Position numbers and translations under genes: made by a program. Positions 1-11,832 of a stretch of 64,000 nt of DNA are shown in pieces. How positions within the stretch are numbered: position 1 is the stretch's first letter; every line of letters starts with the position of its first letter. The stretch is from Lophium mytilinum (Eukaryota > Ascomycota > Dothideomycetes > Mytilinidiales > Mytilinidiaceae): assembly GCA_010093605.1 (NCBI GenBank), contig MU004194.1:1283900-1347899 (forward strand), in the 5' to 3' direction. The notes under the pieces were generated by a model. That model was not told where the DNA came from. It saw nothing but the letters and a program-made list of their open reading frames with translations, and made no database searches.

Positions 1-987
1 GCTATATAGAAATAGAATCTATTACTTTATTATATATTAGTAAATATAAGTCTAAATTATATAAATAGATAGCTAAATTACGCGTCTAGACATATATATT
101 TATATCCGCGTGCTAGATATATAGAAGTATTAATTAGTAGTAATAGAACTTAGAAGTAATAGTTATAGTTTCTAAGTATATAGTTAGATAGGCTTAATTC
201 TCTATCTACTTCTTTCTTCTAGTATAACTAGCTCTAGACTTTAAAGCCTGCTTAAACGCTACTATATCTCCTATAGTATTAACCTAAGTATAGCACTTAC
301 TTTTAACTCTATACGCACTATATTTACTACCTAGATTATTATTAGTATAGAAATTAATATTATACTAATAATAGCCCCTAGTAGATATATTCTAGGCGCA
401 CTCTAGATATATACTATAGGCTAGGCCCGCCTAATTCTAGCTATATTAGCTATTAATAAGCTCTATATAGGTAAGCTTAGCGCAGCGGAAGCGCTCTTAG
501 AGAGCTATAGTAATAGTAAAGAAGCTAAGGGCGGCAGTAAAGTTATTAGCATACTAAGAGGGAGTTAGTAGGCCTAGAATAATAGTAATAGTAAGAGAAG
601 AGAGTAGGTAGTAAGTGTAGCGCTTTCTATATAAATAGGTTAGCTAAATTCTTAAGCTACTATACTAGAAATTATATATAGTAGAGGGGGATTAGTTTTT
701 TCTTCTTTTTTCTTATTTTTATTCTTCTTCTAATTAGGCACGTTATAGATATCTCTATTAATAGTAAGAGTAGAAAGGGGGTATATAGGCCTACTATATA
801 CTATATAAAGCCTCTAAGGGCTAGAATTCTCTAGGCTCTTACTAGAGGAAGCTTCTAGCTTCTTATTTTTAGCTTAAACGCCTATTATCTCCTTTTTAAT
901 AGAGAGTAGCTTAGCTACTACTACCTATATTACTAGAGGATCCGGGCAAACTCTAAGGGGCCTAAAGGGTGCGCTAAAGGGGTGCAT
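1..987. other. RIP-mutated AT-rich DNA, left flank of LTR element
   Basis: No gene is visible. CA and TG dinucleotides are almost absent (I count about two of each in the first 300 bases), while TA, CTA and TAG are very frequent. This is the footprint of repeat-induced point mutation in a fungus. Read on the minus strand, the part near 180-330 keeps a short stretch that looks formerly coding, but I cannot assign it to a family. The block ends in TGCAT (983-987), one copy of the target duplication of the LTR element that follows. Confidence 0.75.
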
Positions 988-1189
988 TATTATAGACTAT
1001 GAGAGGCAAGGCACGGAGCACGGTGTTAAATAAGAAATAGGGTGTATTTATAAAGATAAAGTCGCGTAGAGGTAGAGGTTCTACGCGGCGTAGGCTAAAT
1101 ATAGGCTGGAGGTGTAAAACCGCGCTAGCGCACGGGCTTATATAATGTAGCCGAGGGCACGTAATATATGCGGAGCTAGATCCGTTACA
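988..1189 (-). repeat. LTR of the Ty3/gypsy fossil (3' LTR in coding direction)
   Basis: This 202-base copy matches the copy at 8648-8849 except for 19 transitions. Its inner end reads GATCCGTTACA. On the inner side it is followed by a C-rich run, the complement of a polypurine tract, which marks it as the 3' LTR of a minus-strand element. Confidence 0.9.
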
Positions 1190-4100
1190 CTACCCCCCTA
1201 AAATAAAGAAGGAAGGCTATAGAAAGGAAAGGCTATATAGTAAGGCTATAGACTAAGGAAATAAATACTAAGGAAATGTAGTTATAAGTAATTAGATAAA
1301 AATTGCGCGAGGAAGGGGCGTACTTATAGTGTTACGAAGGTAGGCGTTTCTATTAAGACAGCTCGGCTAGCTAGGTGCGGCGGAGGATCCGGGTCTTAGT
1401 TAAGTTGTGAATAACGTCGTAATATTACTGCGCAAGGTGTGCAAACGTAGTCGGTAAACGCGCGCGTTGCGGATCGTAAGTGCGCGCTTATTAAGGACCT
1501 GTTGCTAATTGGGGTTGGGCCTAAAGCCTGGATGAGGGCCGTCGGCGTTGGGGTAATAGTGATAGAACTTGCTAATAAGCTTATTGGCGCCGTACTTGCT
1601 AAAGTTAGTCTAGTTCTGCTATATCTATGGCTTAGTATAACCTTTGTACTAGGCGCGGTATTATAGTTTGCGACCGTGGCGGCCGCGTTATAACTAGCGG
1701 CTGTCCGCAATGAAATTAATTGGCTATGCGTTGACGCGATCTTATTTATTGTTAGTTATTCTATGGGGGTCAACGACCTGTATAGGCGGGGGTAGTAGTG
1801 GGTTCTATTCTAGCATGGGCCTAGGTTTAAACAGGTAGAGAAGGTAAGAATAAAAGATATTATGCGTGCAACGTCCTTTAAGTAACGTTCCTGTAAAGTC
1901 GAGTTGGAAGGCGTAACCCTAATTAATAACCTTAGTAATGCGGAAAGGACTAAGGTTCTTATAATTAAGTAAGCGATTGGGGTGTTGGGTCTTAATATTG
2001 CGCGCGTTAAGCTAGACTAGGTTATCTACTTTAAGATGTGGTGGCGGTTAGCAATGTTAATTAGTAAAGTAAGCCTATGCTGCTGTAGCCTACGTAATAG
2101 CGTTGCAACATTCTTTAAGTATGTTCTTTATCTAGTCGGCGTGTTAATCCGCAAGTAGTTGTTTATCACGCGCAGCGGCGCGGCCGGTAACTAGTGTAGC
2201 TGGCTTAATACCTAACCGTAGGTGGAAGCCGCGGGTAGCGAAGAAGGGAGTAAAGCCTGTCGAGGCTAATTTATAGTTATTGACTACAAATTTACTAAGG
2301 GGAAGATAGTTAACCCAGTTATCTTGCTAGTATAAAATAAATTAACGTAGGTAGGCTTTTATAATAGAGTTCGCGTTTTTAGTCTAGCTATTAGTTTTAG
2401 AATGGAAAGCGGTGGAAAACTTAGGCTTAACGCCGAGTCGTTTATATAGGCGGCGCCATACGGCGGACATAAATTGCGCGCTGCGATTGCTAATAATTAC
2501 TTTAGGTAAGCCGTGTAGTTAAAATACTTCGCGGATAAAGGCGTTAGTAACGTCCTTAATAGTGTCGCCCGTTATAGAAATATAGTGGCGTTTCTTAGAG
2601 AGTTAGTTAACTACGATAAGAATAAGCGTGTACGTTTATCTATTTTACGTGTAAGGAGGCAGATCTATAATAAAATCTATGGTAATCTTGGTCTATTACT
2701 TATCTAGTGTGTTAAGGCTGCGGAGTAGTTCTTACTATTTGTCTCGGAAAGCTTTTGCTCGGCGGCAGCCGTAATAGGCACCCGTGTAGCGCTTAATATC
2801 TTTGCGGAAGTTGGGCCAGAAGTAGTAGCGTTAAAGTAGCTTATAGAAGCCGTGCTTGCCAGGATGGCCGGTAACAGGAGTATCGTGAGATAGGCTAAGC
2901 AGCTTAGTGCGCAGCTGGTCGTGGGCTGGCACGTATAGACGGTTGTAATAGTATAGTTAGTCGTCCCGTATTTTAAAGCTGTTAATATTAAGGTTGCTAA
3001 TGAGGTTATAGAGGGCTTTTAGGATGGAGCGGGCGCCGCTCTAGATAACGTCTATAAGCTCGTATAGTATAGGGTCGTATAGGGGTTGGCGTGCGTAGGC
3101 CTTATTAATAAGGTGTTATAGATCGTCGTTGTTGTGGTTAATATTGTTGTCGTTATTACCTTAAACTGGCTGTGCTGCGATGACCTCGTTAGCGGCTACA
3201 ATGTCCTCGTCAGCTAACGGAGCTGCAAAAATCTCGTCAGCGTTGCCGGGTAGCGCCGCGATAGCCTCGTTAGCGCTTCCGTCGCCGTCGCCGTTGTCAC
3301 TGGCACGGTCGTGGCTGCGCAGCCTGGCGGGGGCGAGTCGAAGGGGTGAGAGGAAGAGAGAATGTATTTAGAGAGAGGATTGTAGTAAGGTTGTTAGAAG
3401 AGGCTTAAGTAGTTCGGTGCACGGGTAAAGTGCGTTGAACGGCCCGTGGGCGCCGGGCTTACTTAGCTTAGCGTTGTTGAGTGAGAGTAATTTACTGTTC
3501 GGCGTAACTCCCGGTCCAAGGTTATAAGATTTAAGTACGGTTTAACGTTGAAATTAATTCCGTGGATTATTAGGCCCGTGAGGTAGGTCTTATAAACGCC
3601 GCGTGAGGCTATTAGGCTTACCGCCTAGTATACTAGGGCGGTAGATAATCTTAAAGTTAAACCCGGCGAGGAATTTAGCCTAACGGGCTTAACATTAATT
3701 AAGCTTCTTAGTAGTTATAAACTACTTAAGATTATAGTAATCTATAAGGATATTAGTTGGGTCTATAGAGTTAGTACTTGCAAGCTCGGGTCTCTATTCT
3801 TTAAAGGCCTTAACTATGGCAAGGAGTTCTTTATTATAGATCTTGTAGTTGTACTTAGCTAGTAATATCTTAGAAGAAAAGAAGGCAACTAGGTGTAGAA
3901 GGCTATTAGGCCTAATTTAGGATATGACGCCGGCTATTACATAATTAGAAGCGTTAGTTTTAAGGAAAACCTTCTTACTATACTAGAAGTGCATAAGAAT
4001 AGGTGCTTCTATAAATACTCTTTTAAGCGCGCGGAAGCCTTTTTTATAGGCTTCTATCTATAAGAAACGGGGTTTCTTCTATCCTTCTTAGAGCTTTATT

Positions 4101-7100
4101 ATGTCGGTAAGAGGTTTAATAATACATAAGAAGCCGTGGATAAATCGCCGGTAGAAATTGGATAGCCTAATAAAGGCTTGGACGTCCTTAATATAGGTTA
4201 GGGTGTTCTACTTAAGAATGGCGGCAACTTTCTCTAGATCTATCTAAATTCCTTTAGTGGAAATAATTAGTCCTAAGTAGGTAACCTCTTTTTAATTAAA
4301 CGCGCATTTAGATAAGTTAATGTGTAAGCCTGCTGCCTTTAAGCGCTTAAGGATAGCGGCTACATAGGCCTTGTAATCTTCTTTTAAACCTCCCGTGTAA
4401 ATAAGAATATTATCTAGGTATGCTGTGTAGAATTTATTAAGGAAATTGTGTAGTATTTAATTAATAAAGAATTAAAACGTCCCGGGTCCTTCTGTAACGC
4501 TAAAGGGTATAATAAGGGACTTGTATTTACTATAACGTGTTGTAAAGGCGGTCTTGTATTTATATTCTGGGGCCATGCGGACTTTATTAAAGGCGGCAAT
4601 AATGTCTAGTTTAGTAAACTATTTAGCTTTTTCTAGCCGGTGAAGAGTTTCTTGCATGAGTAGAATTAGGTACTATATTTTAATAGTAAGTGCGTTGACA
4701 GCTCTATAATTAACGTAGAACCGTACACCCCCGCCCGGTTTATAGATAAGGAGGATGGGGGAGAAGACTTATAATTGCGAGCGTCTAATATAGCCTTTAG
4801 CTAGATTGTTATTAAGCTATTTCTTAACAACTTGGAGCTTGTTAGCGGATATAGAGTATAGTCTAGCCTTAGGTAGCTTAGTAAGGTTAACGCCGTCAAC
4901 CTAATTAATTTTATAGTCGATGCCGGGTCTATATAGGGGAAGCGTGTCTGCATTAACTTAGTTAAAGATGCGGACGTACTTATAAAGACTTAGAGGGAGC
5001 TTAGCAAATGTTTTCTCTTTAGTACAGTATTGCTTAACTTCTATAAACTTTTTAATATCGCGCATAGCTAGTTTATAGAGATAGATAGATATATTACTTA
5101 TCTATATAGCCACGACTTGCAGGTAATTTAAATAGAGCAGGAAATCCTCGCCGGTATCTATAAGGTCGGCTGCGACGTATTAAGGTAAGTTATTAAGCTG
5201 GTCTCCTTTTACGGCGGCCATGCGGCGCATGGCGAGATAAGCTGTAACGCCTATACGTTTCGCGGATTTATTATTAGTATTGGACGGGTGTAGAATAAGA
5301 TTGTAATTATATATAAAGTTAGAGGGCGCTAGTCCTTTAGCGTAGGTAATGGCGCTATTAGTGTTATCTATATAATAATAGTAATAGGTATAGGAGATTC
5401 TATTGCATTTTTCTTTTATAAAGTTAATCTTGCTAGTAACCTAATTAACGGCTAGATTATAGCGCTAGAACTAGCGCAGGCCTAAGATAATATTATAGTC
5501 GCCGAGGTCGGTAATATAGGCCTATTCGCGGCTCTAATAGCCTTAAATGGCGATAGGGATAAGAGCTTTATAGGTAATCCTTTTAGCAACAGCTAAGCTG
5601 TTAGCTAATTTAAGTGTTCGTGATTTAGATAGGGGGCGGGTAGGGAAGTTTATTTAGTGCGCGTAAGCAGTGTCTATAAATTTATTAGTTGCTCTAGTAT
5701 TGCCGTAAAGGTGTTCTTTAATTATATCTAGTGGTTGTTCTTTATAGAAACGCTGGACTTTAGCTAGAACTAGAAAGCTATAGAGGGTCTTTTTATTAGT
5801 TCGACCTGCTTGAACATTATTGCTAAGAGAGGTAGCTAAAATAACTAACCTTCTTATTCTTAACTATAACTATATAGATTCCTTGTTTTTATAGTATTAG
5901 ACTACTTAAGTAATAATACGCCCTAGATCGCGACTATAATCTAGAACCGAGCATTTCCCGAGTAGCTCTAGTATTAAGATTAGCCGTATTCTATAAACGG
6001 TCCTCCCGCGCCTCTAGATAAGATAGGAGTATTAATACCTACTTTAGTGGGAGCTAGAGTAAACGTAGTGGGGGCCGCATATATAAAAGAAGTGTACGTC
6101 GACAGGGGTGCGTATATGGACGGGGCGTACATAGATAGAGCTGGGGTTGTAATGTTATTAGGATACGTGCTAACACCTTATAGGGTAAGTGTAGAGCGCT
6201 CTATAGGGCACTGCTAGTTAGTAGATATATAACTAATAAGTCGGCAGCAGAAGTAGCGATTCTTACTTATAAGTTAATATTTTTAGTTATCCGTAAGACG
6301 GCCTAGGGCTGGGCGCTGCTAGTTAGTAGAAACGTTAATAGGGAAGTTCGTGACTTTACGTGTCTATAGTGTAGACATCTAGTAATTCTAGCTAGGCGTA
6401 TTTATTGTGTTCTAGGTTTATTCTTAGCTACAGTTATTCTAGTAGCCTTAGTTCTAAGTAACCTAGTTTTAAGTGGCTTGGAACTGGCCTATCGGGGTCT
6501 AGTTAGGGGGGTTCCAGGGCTTGTTACCGCGGTAGCCTCCGCAGTAGCTATTGTTATTAGTCTAGTTGTTAGGCTGTTAGCCGTACTGTCTAGGCTAGTT
6601 ATTATATTATTAGTGTGGCTGGGTATAATCTACTATAGCCTAATTAAGGAGCTAATTACAGTATGCGTTAATAACTTTATGTCCCTTCTTATAATATTTT
6701 TCTAGGACGCCCGCAGGCTTAGTAATACCGGGGCGGATCTTTACCTTAAGCGCGGTAACGTCCTAATAGTGTTTTTAATTTAGCAGTTATACTATAAGCG
6801 CTTAGTATTTTGCGTAGAATGTATTAAAATTATTATTGCCCTGTATTAGTTAGTTGAGTTGCTAGGAAGTAATAGCTTTAGGGTTATGCGGTAGGTTCTT
6901 AACGTCGAGGCGCTTAATAGTATTATTGAGAGTGTAAAAGGGCTAATAGCCTGTTATCCGCGCTACGTAGTTACTAAGAGGTATGCCGGTAAGGCATGTG
7001 CCTAGGAAGTAGAGGCGGAATTCTTTATTATAGCGGTAGAGACAGCTACCGTAAGTAAACTTACTAAGAATCTAGTAATGCTAGGTAATATACTTAGTTT

Positions 7101-8647
7101 TATCCCCATTATACTTAGGGGGGTGTGGCATAGTTTTATCCTTATTTTAATCGGCGCGTGTTCCGCAGTTAATATTGTGCGGGGGTAGTAGGGCGCTATT
7201 AGGTTCTATAAAAGGTGCAGGTGGTGTATATAGTTATGGGCCGCGAATTGGATTGTAGTTGCGGGAGTCCTTGTTATTATCGCTGTTGCTGGAATTAGAG
7301 GGGGGTCTACCGCCGCCCCCGGTGGGGCGCATATAGCTCTGTTAACTATAGAGGGGCTTATTAGGGCGGCGGGGTAGTAAGGGTTCTTATTGCTAGCGGT
7401 CGCGGCCGCGTAAGTAATCTTGGCCAGGTGGAATAGAAGGGCGACGTTCTGGCTTAGCGCCTTCTTTAGCTGTAATGTAGGCTATAAGCTCACGTTAATA
7501 GCTTATAGTAGCGGCGAGCTGCGTGGTAATCTTAGGGGGAGGGCTATTAGCGCGGGCTATAGGGCTGTAGATAGTAGTATTCTAGAGACTATTAATATAG
7601 ACTTTAGTAGCGGTAAGGGCTTTTTTAACGTTCTTAATATAGGCTTTAAGCTTAGCGATGCGCTTAGCTAAAGCTTTGCCGTGGGCCTTAAGCTTAGTAA
7701 TGCGCTTTACTGCCATCGCGTTAATAGTATCTATCTAGGCGGTAAACGCTGCTATATTAGCAACATATTTATATATAATTTTATCTTTAGCGTTCCTAGC
7801 GTAGATAGCGTTATCTCTATCTTAGATAGCATTGTCGCGGTTATTATAGGCCTGGTCCCGGTCCTCTTTAGCTTTAATAATATCGGACTTGTGTTGGAAT
7901 TTTATGTCGGCGATGGCCTTTTCTAGGCGCTTAATATTATTCTTTGCAGCTAGAAGGCGATTGTTTTGTCGCTAGATTATATTACAAGCTTGCTTATTAA
8001 GCTTGGCCTATACTTCTATAGAGGCCTTATTACGCTCTAGTTAGTTGCGTAGTTAATGGATCTTAGCTTTATATAAACGGGTTAATTTAAAAGCTATTAC
8101 CTTATCTTTAGTAATAAAGTCTATAAAGGCTTTAGCGTTCGGGACCTTATATATAATAGGGGCTTTATTAGCGTCTTATTTATCGACAGCGGAGTAATTA
8201 ATAAGTTTATTTACTTTAAGAATAGAAGTCTTAAAGGCGCCGGGCATCTTAGGGTAGTAGATGTAGCTACTGGCGTTAGGTTAATTAGGGTGTTCCTAAA
8301 GTTTATCTTTAAGGAAAGCGTTATTATTAGTAAGGTTATCTTTAGTATTGTCTTAATTATAGTCGCGTGCGCGCTGTAAGTTTCTAGTAATTGTCTAGGA
8401 GTCTCCGGCCACGGTTTAGGAGTCTTAATTCTGGGAGTCTTAAGTTGAGGCCTAGGAGTTTAAGGGTACGAGGATAGTGCGCTATAAGAGGAGGTCTTAG
8501 AGCTTCTACATGCTAGTTATGCTAAGGGGGTTAAGGTTGTCGGCTATAGTGTTAATGGCCGCGCGGGGTAGAGTATTGTAGTTCGCTAGCAGCAGATTAT
8601 AGTTTAAGGACTTAGTAGAATAGTGGCTAGGTAGAGCGACTTTATAG

Positions 8648-8849
8648 TGTCACGGACTATAAGAGGCAAGGCACGGAGCACGGTGTTAAATAAGAAATAG
8701 GGTGTATTTACGAAGATAAAGTTGTGTAGAGGTAGAGGTTCTATATAGTGCAGGCTAAATATAGGCTAGAGGTGCAAAACCGCGCTAGCGCACGGGCTTA
8801 TGTAATGTAGCCGAGGGCACGTAATATATGCGGAGCTGGATCCGTTACA
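8648..8849 (-). repeat. LTR of the Ty3/gypsy fossil (5' LTR in coding direction)
   Basis: This is the second 202-base copy. It begins TGTCACGG and ends CCGTTACA, so it keeps the TG...CA termini usual for LTRs. It is followed directly by TGCAT, the right copy of the target duplication. Confidence 0.9.
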
Positions 8850-9243
8850 TGCATAGTAAGAGGTAGAGAGGGGGAGGGCTCTATAAGGATATTATTAATT
8901 AGGCTATTAATAGAGCCCTAATTACTAGTATTATTAGCTATAGTATTATTAGCTATAGTATTATAGAGGTAGTAATTAATAGTATATAGAGTTTAAAGAA
9001 AGAAAAGAGTTAAAAAAGAGATAAGAATATATAGAAAAATAAATAATAGCTATTAAGCTTTACTATATAACTTTACTCTATACTAATATATAAGCCGTAG
9101 ATTATTTACTAGCGCTAATACTTAAGCCTTAGCCTAGATAGTATATAAAAAATAGTAATACTAAAATAGTAATACTAAAATAGTAATACTATATATAGAG
9201 TATATATTAAATAGAAAGGCTATATAGAGTATATACTTAGGCC

Positions 9244-9320
9244 TTCTTCTCTATCTACTTTTTCTCTATCTACTTCTTCTCTATCTACTTCTTCTCTACC
9301 TACTTCTCCTCTACCTAATT
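9244..9320. repeat. Tandem pyrimidine repeat, about 15-base unit
   Basis: About five imperfect head-to-tail copies of a 15-base unit of the form CTTCTTCTCTATCTA (variants CTTTTTCTCTATCTA and CTTCTCCTCTACCTA). It lies inside the RIP-mutated block. It is probably a minisatellite of the older repeat. Confidence 0.6.
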
Positions 9321-9479
9321 CTTTCTTTTACCTCTCTTATATATATCTAGGTATACCTAAATCTACTCTAGCTCCTCTATCTATATATATACGCCTCTAG
9401 TAGTATAGTAGAACTACTTACGCGTAAATCTATTATAGTAACTACGCTTAATTATAGCCTATAGAAAGTTACTAAAGTT

Positions 9480-9990
9480 ATAATATATAGAGTATAGATA
9501 GTAGTAGTAGTAATAGATCTACGCCTTTAGAGTTATAAAGGTTAATTTAATTAAATTAAAATTAGGTAAGTATAGTAGTAGGTACTTTATAATATAGCCC
9601 TGCGCCTAGATCTTATTAATAATCTAGATATCTATATATATATTAACGTTATTAAGTATAATTACCTTAATAGCTCTATTAAATTCTTCTTAGAGGGCTA
9701 GTAGAAGCGTATTAATAACCTAGTTATAGAAGTCCTCTATATTAAAGTATTCTTCTCTTACTCTAGTATATAGTAGCTAACCTTTAAGTATTATTATAGT
9801 GTAGATACTCTATATCTTACTATACGCTATATTATTCTTATAGCGGGCAGCCTTTCTAGTCTACTTACGCTATTTAAGTATATAATAGATAGTAGGCTAC
9901 AAGACCTTAATACTATATTCTAGAAAAAGCTACTTTATAATCTTATTCTAATCTCTCTAGCCTTCTTCTAGTAGCTACTTAAAAATCTTA
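9480..9990 (-). pseudogene. Dead Tc1/mariner-type (DDE_3) transposase relic
   Basis: Read on the minus strand, this part of the AT-rich block translates to a recognisable transposase C-terminus interrupted by many stops. It includes a stretch like YTRVREEYFNIEDFYN, then the region matching the usual ILDNxxIH motif (about 9640-9665), and then the region matching the usual LPPYSPDFNPIE...LKAW motif (about 9520-9590). Here the second motif reads ILNN and the third reads LPNFNLIKLT, so the catalytic Asp and Glu have become Asn and Lys. Both are G-to-A changes of the kind RIP makes. The N-terminal helix-turn-helix part is only faintly visible upstream (towards 10000), and I could not find terminal inverted repeats. 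The family resembles the fungal Tc1/mariner DDE superfamily; the exact subfamily is not determined. Confidence 0.65.
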
Positions 9991-10512
9991 TCCTTATTAG
10001 CTTAAGTAAGCCTTTAAGGCCGCCTAGCTAATATAAATTAAGGTAAAATAGTACTACTAAATTATAATAGGTTCTATAGTGTTATATAGATAGTTACTAG
10101 TAATACTTAAATATATAAGGTAATATTCTTTATAGGCTAACCTAGTATAAGAAGATGCGTAATATTAAGGCGTTAAGAGGTAGATATAGAGTATTAATTC
10201 TAGCAGCGCGTTTAGGTAGTATACGTGCGGAAAAGCTTATTAGTAAGGCTTACTAAATACTAGAAAAATATTAGTAGGTAATTATATAGCATAGGTAAGG
10301 AACCTTACTTATTATTATATAGGGGACGTTGAAAGGCTAATATTTAATTAGGTGGTGCTCCCCGCGATTCTTATATAAATTTTGGTGAGGAACGCCGAGA
10401 AAAAAACGCCAAGCGTTCTGTGCTATTTTGAATTCGACAAATTGACCTCCGCCTCTTCTCAAATTCCACCACACTGCCCCTCCACGAGAAATCCCGAAAC
10501 CCCACCTCCGCC

Positions 10513-11669
10513 ATGGGCTCTCCGCCTTTTAAACCCAAATCCGCCCTGCCTACCCACCTCACCAACGGCTCCTCTCCCCTCCACGGCGCTGCGACTGAAA
10601 CCCGCGACCGTCGCGAACGCGAATCCCTCTTTGCTGCCATCCAATCCTCCAGCAGCACCGGTCGTCAAGCGATTGACTTCGACGATGGCCCTCCAAGACC
10701 GGACCTGCGAGCACCGGCACTGAACAGGCCAACGACGACGAGATCGAGGGACCAACCCGCCAACAATGCGCATAGTGCGGTTGGAGACGAGCTCGAGGAG
10801 GAGCCAGCGCGGGATCCGAGGGAGGAAATCGCAAGTCCGAGCCCGCTGGGTATGAGCCGCGCGCAAAGCCCGTATACCCAGCATCCGACGATCGACTTCG
10901 ATGGCTTGAGTTGGCCGAGTGAGTCACCTTTTTCTTTTTCTCTTCCCTTGAATGATCATTGCCGAATTGCTCAAGCTAATAGCTCTGTGCTTCTACAGGT
11001 CGCGGCACCCGTGAACGTAAAGAAGCCACCGAGGAGCAGAAGGAAGAGCGCCTGGAAAAGCTCGCAGGCGCAGTACGCACAATACTGGAATGTCTTGGCG
11101 AGGACCCGGAGCGTGAGGGGCTGTTGGGTACGCCGGAGCGCTATGCGAAAGCTATGATGTTCTTCACCAAAGGCTACGAAGAGCACCTGAAGGACATTGT
11201 AAACGGAGCTGTGTTCCACGAGGACCACGATGAGCTCGTGATTGTGAAGGATATTGAGATATTCTCACTTTGCGAGCATCATCTGGTCCCGTTCACTGGA
11301 AAGGTATATACACCTGCACGGGAAGGTTTCATTGTGGTGTTGGCAAAAGCTAACGACATGCTTTAGATGCACATAGGATACATTCCCAATAGGCGGGTGA
11401 TAGGTCTCTCCAAGCTTGCCCGCATAGCCGAGATGTTCGCGAGGCGGCTCCAAGTCCAGGAACGCCTGACGAAGCAGGTCGCTCTGGCTCTCTCTGAGGT
11501 CTTACAGCCGCAAGGCGTTGCTGTAGTCATAGAATCTAGCCATCTTTGCATGGTTATGCGAGGTGTGCAGAAGACTGGCGCAAGCACAGTTACGAGCTGC
11601 ATGCTGGGACGCATGCGCTCAACCGCGAAGACGCGCGAAGAGTTTCTCAGCCTCTTAAACCGGAGGTGA
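10513..11669 (+). CDS. FOL2: GTP cyclohydrolase I
   Basis: First enzyme of tetrahydrobiopterin and folate synthesis: converts GTP to 7,8-dihydroneopterin triphosphate in the cytosol, as a homodecamer. Exons are 10513-10918, 10999-11303 and 11367-11669, giving 337 residues. Both introns have GT-AG ends, and splicing joins [11 protein letters not shown] directly to [10 protein letters not shown], restoring the family signature. Zinc ligands are visible as Cys227, His230 and Cys298, with the same spacing as in the human enzyme (Cys141/His144/Cys212). The QERLTKQ segment and the SSHLCM segment are intact. The first 120 or so residues are a disordered Ser/Pro/Arg-rich extension; the catalytic core is the C-terminal two thirds. 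The ATG is only about 160 bases from the edge of the RIP-mutated block. The gene is convergent with RRP9, 163 bases apart. Confidence 0.95.
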
Positions 11670-11832
11670 TCTCGTACTGCTTTTGCATACATGAAGCCTC
11701 GACAATCATTTCACATTTGCATGTGGCGGAAACCTTTTGGACTGTAAAATGTTTACATACGGTGTTATGGGGGCGTTCCAAATGGCGGCTATCTTATCAT
11801 AGACCTCCCTAGTCCGGACGTTCGTCTTTAGT

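Larger units (their letters stand above)
988..8849 (-). mobile_element. Fossil Ty3/gypsy LTR retrotransposon, broken, full length with both LTRs
   Basis: A 7.86 kb element lies between two 202-base direct repeats and is flanked by a 5-base duplication, TGCAT, at 983-987 and 8850-8854. Its coding direction is the minus strand. Next to the LTR at 988-1189 is a C-rich run (G-rich on the coding strand), as expected of a polypurine tract. In coding order the recognisable parts are gag remains (about 8600-6200), possibly with a zinc knuckle near 6250, then reverse transcriptase (about 5000-4300, with the YLDD-type active-site region near 4400-4430), RNase H (about 4200-3500), and integrase with an HHCC-like part and DDE core (about 2950-2250). 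The order RT then integrase identifies Ty3/gypsy. The element is broken by many stops throughout and is surely inactive. The LTRs differ at 19 of 202 sites, all transitions, so RIP rather than clock-like decay dominates and the age cannot be read from LTR divergence. Confidence 0.9.
8855..10350. other. RIP-mutated AT-rich DNA, right flank of LTR element
   Basis: This is the continuation of the older block into which the LTR element was inserted, with the same loss of CA/TG and gain of TA. It contains the transposase relic listed separately, three copies of a short AGTAATACTAAAAT-type repeat near 9147-9192, and a pyrimidine-rich tandem repeat at 9244-9320. The extreme composition stops near 10350, after which ordinary genic sequence starts. 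Confidence 0.7.

Noticed and set aside
6478-7926. Plus-strand open frames of 75-83 codons inside the left repeat block
   Set aside because: They are antisense to the gag region of the Ty3/gypsy fossil, begin with non-ATG codons or arise from TA-rich composition, and resemble no family.
9244-9320. CRISPR-like direct repeats
   Set aside because: The units are contiguous, pyrimidine-only and variable, with no spacers; it is a minisatellite in a eukaryotic genome.
10371-10927. Minus-strand open frames over GTP cyclohydrolase exon 1
   Set aside because: Shadow frames of a GC-rich disordered coding region, with no family resemblance.
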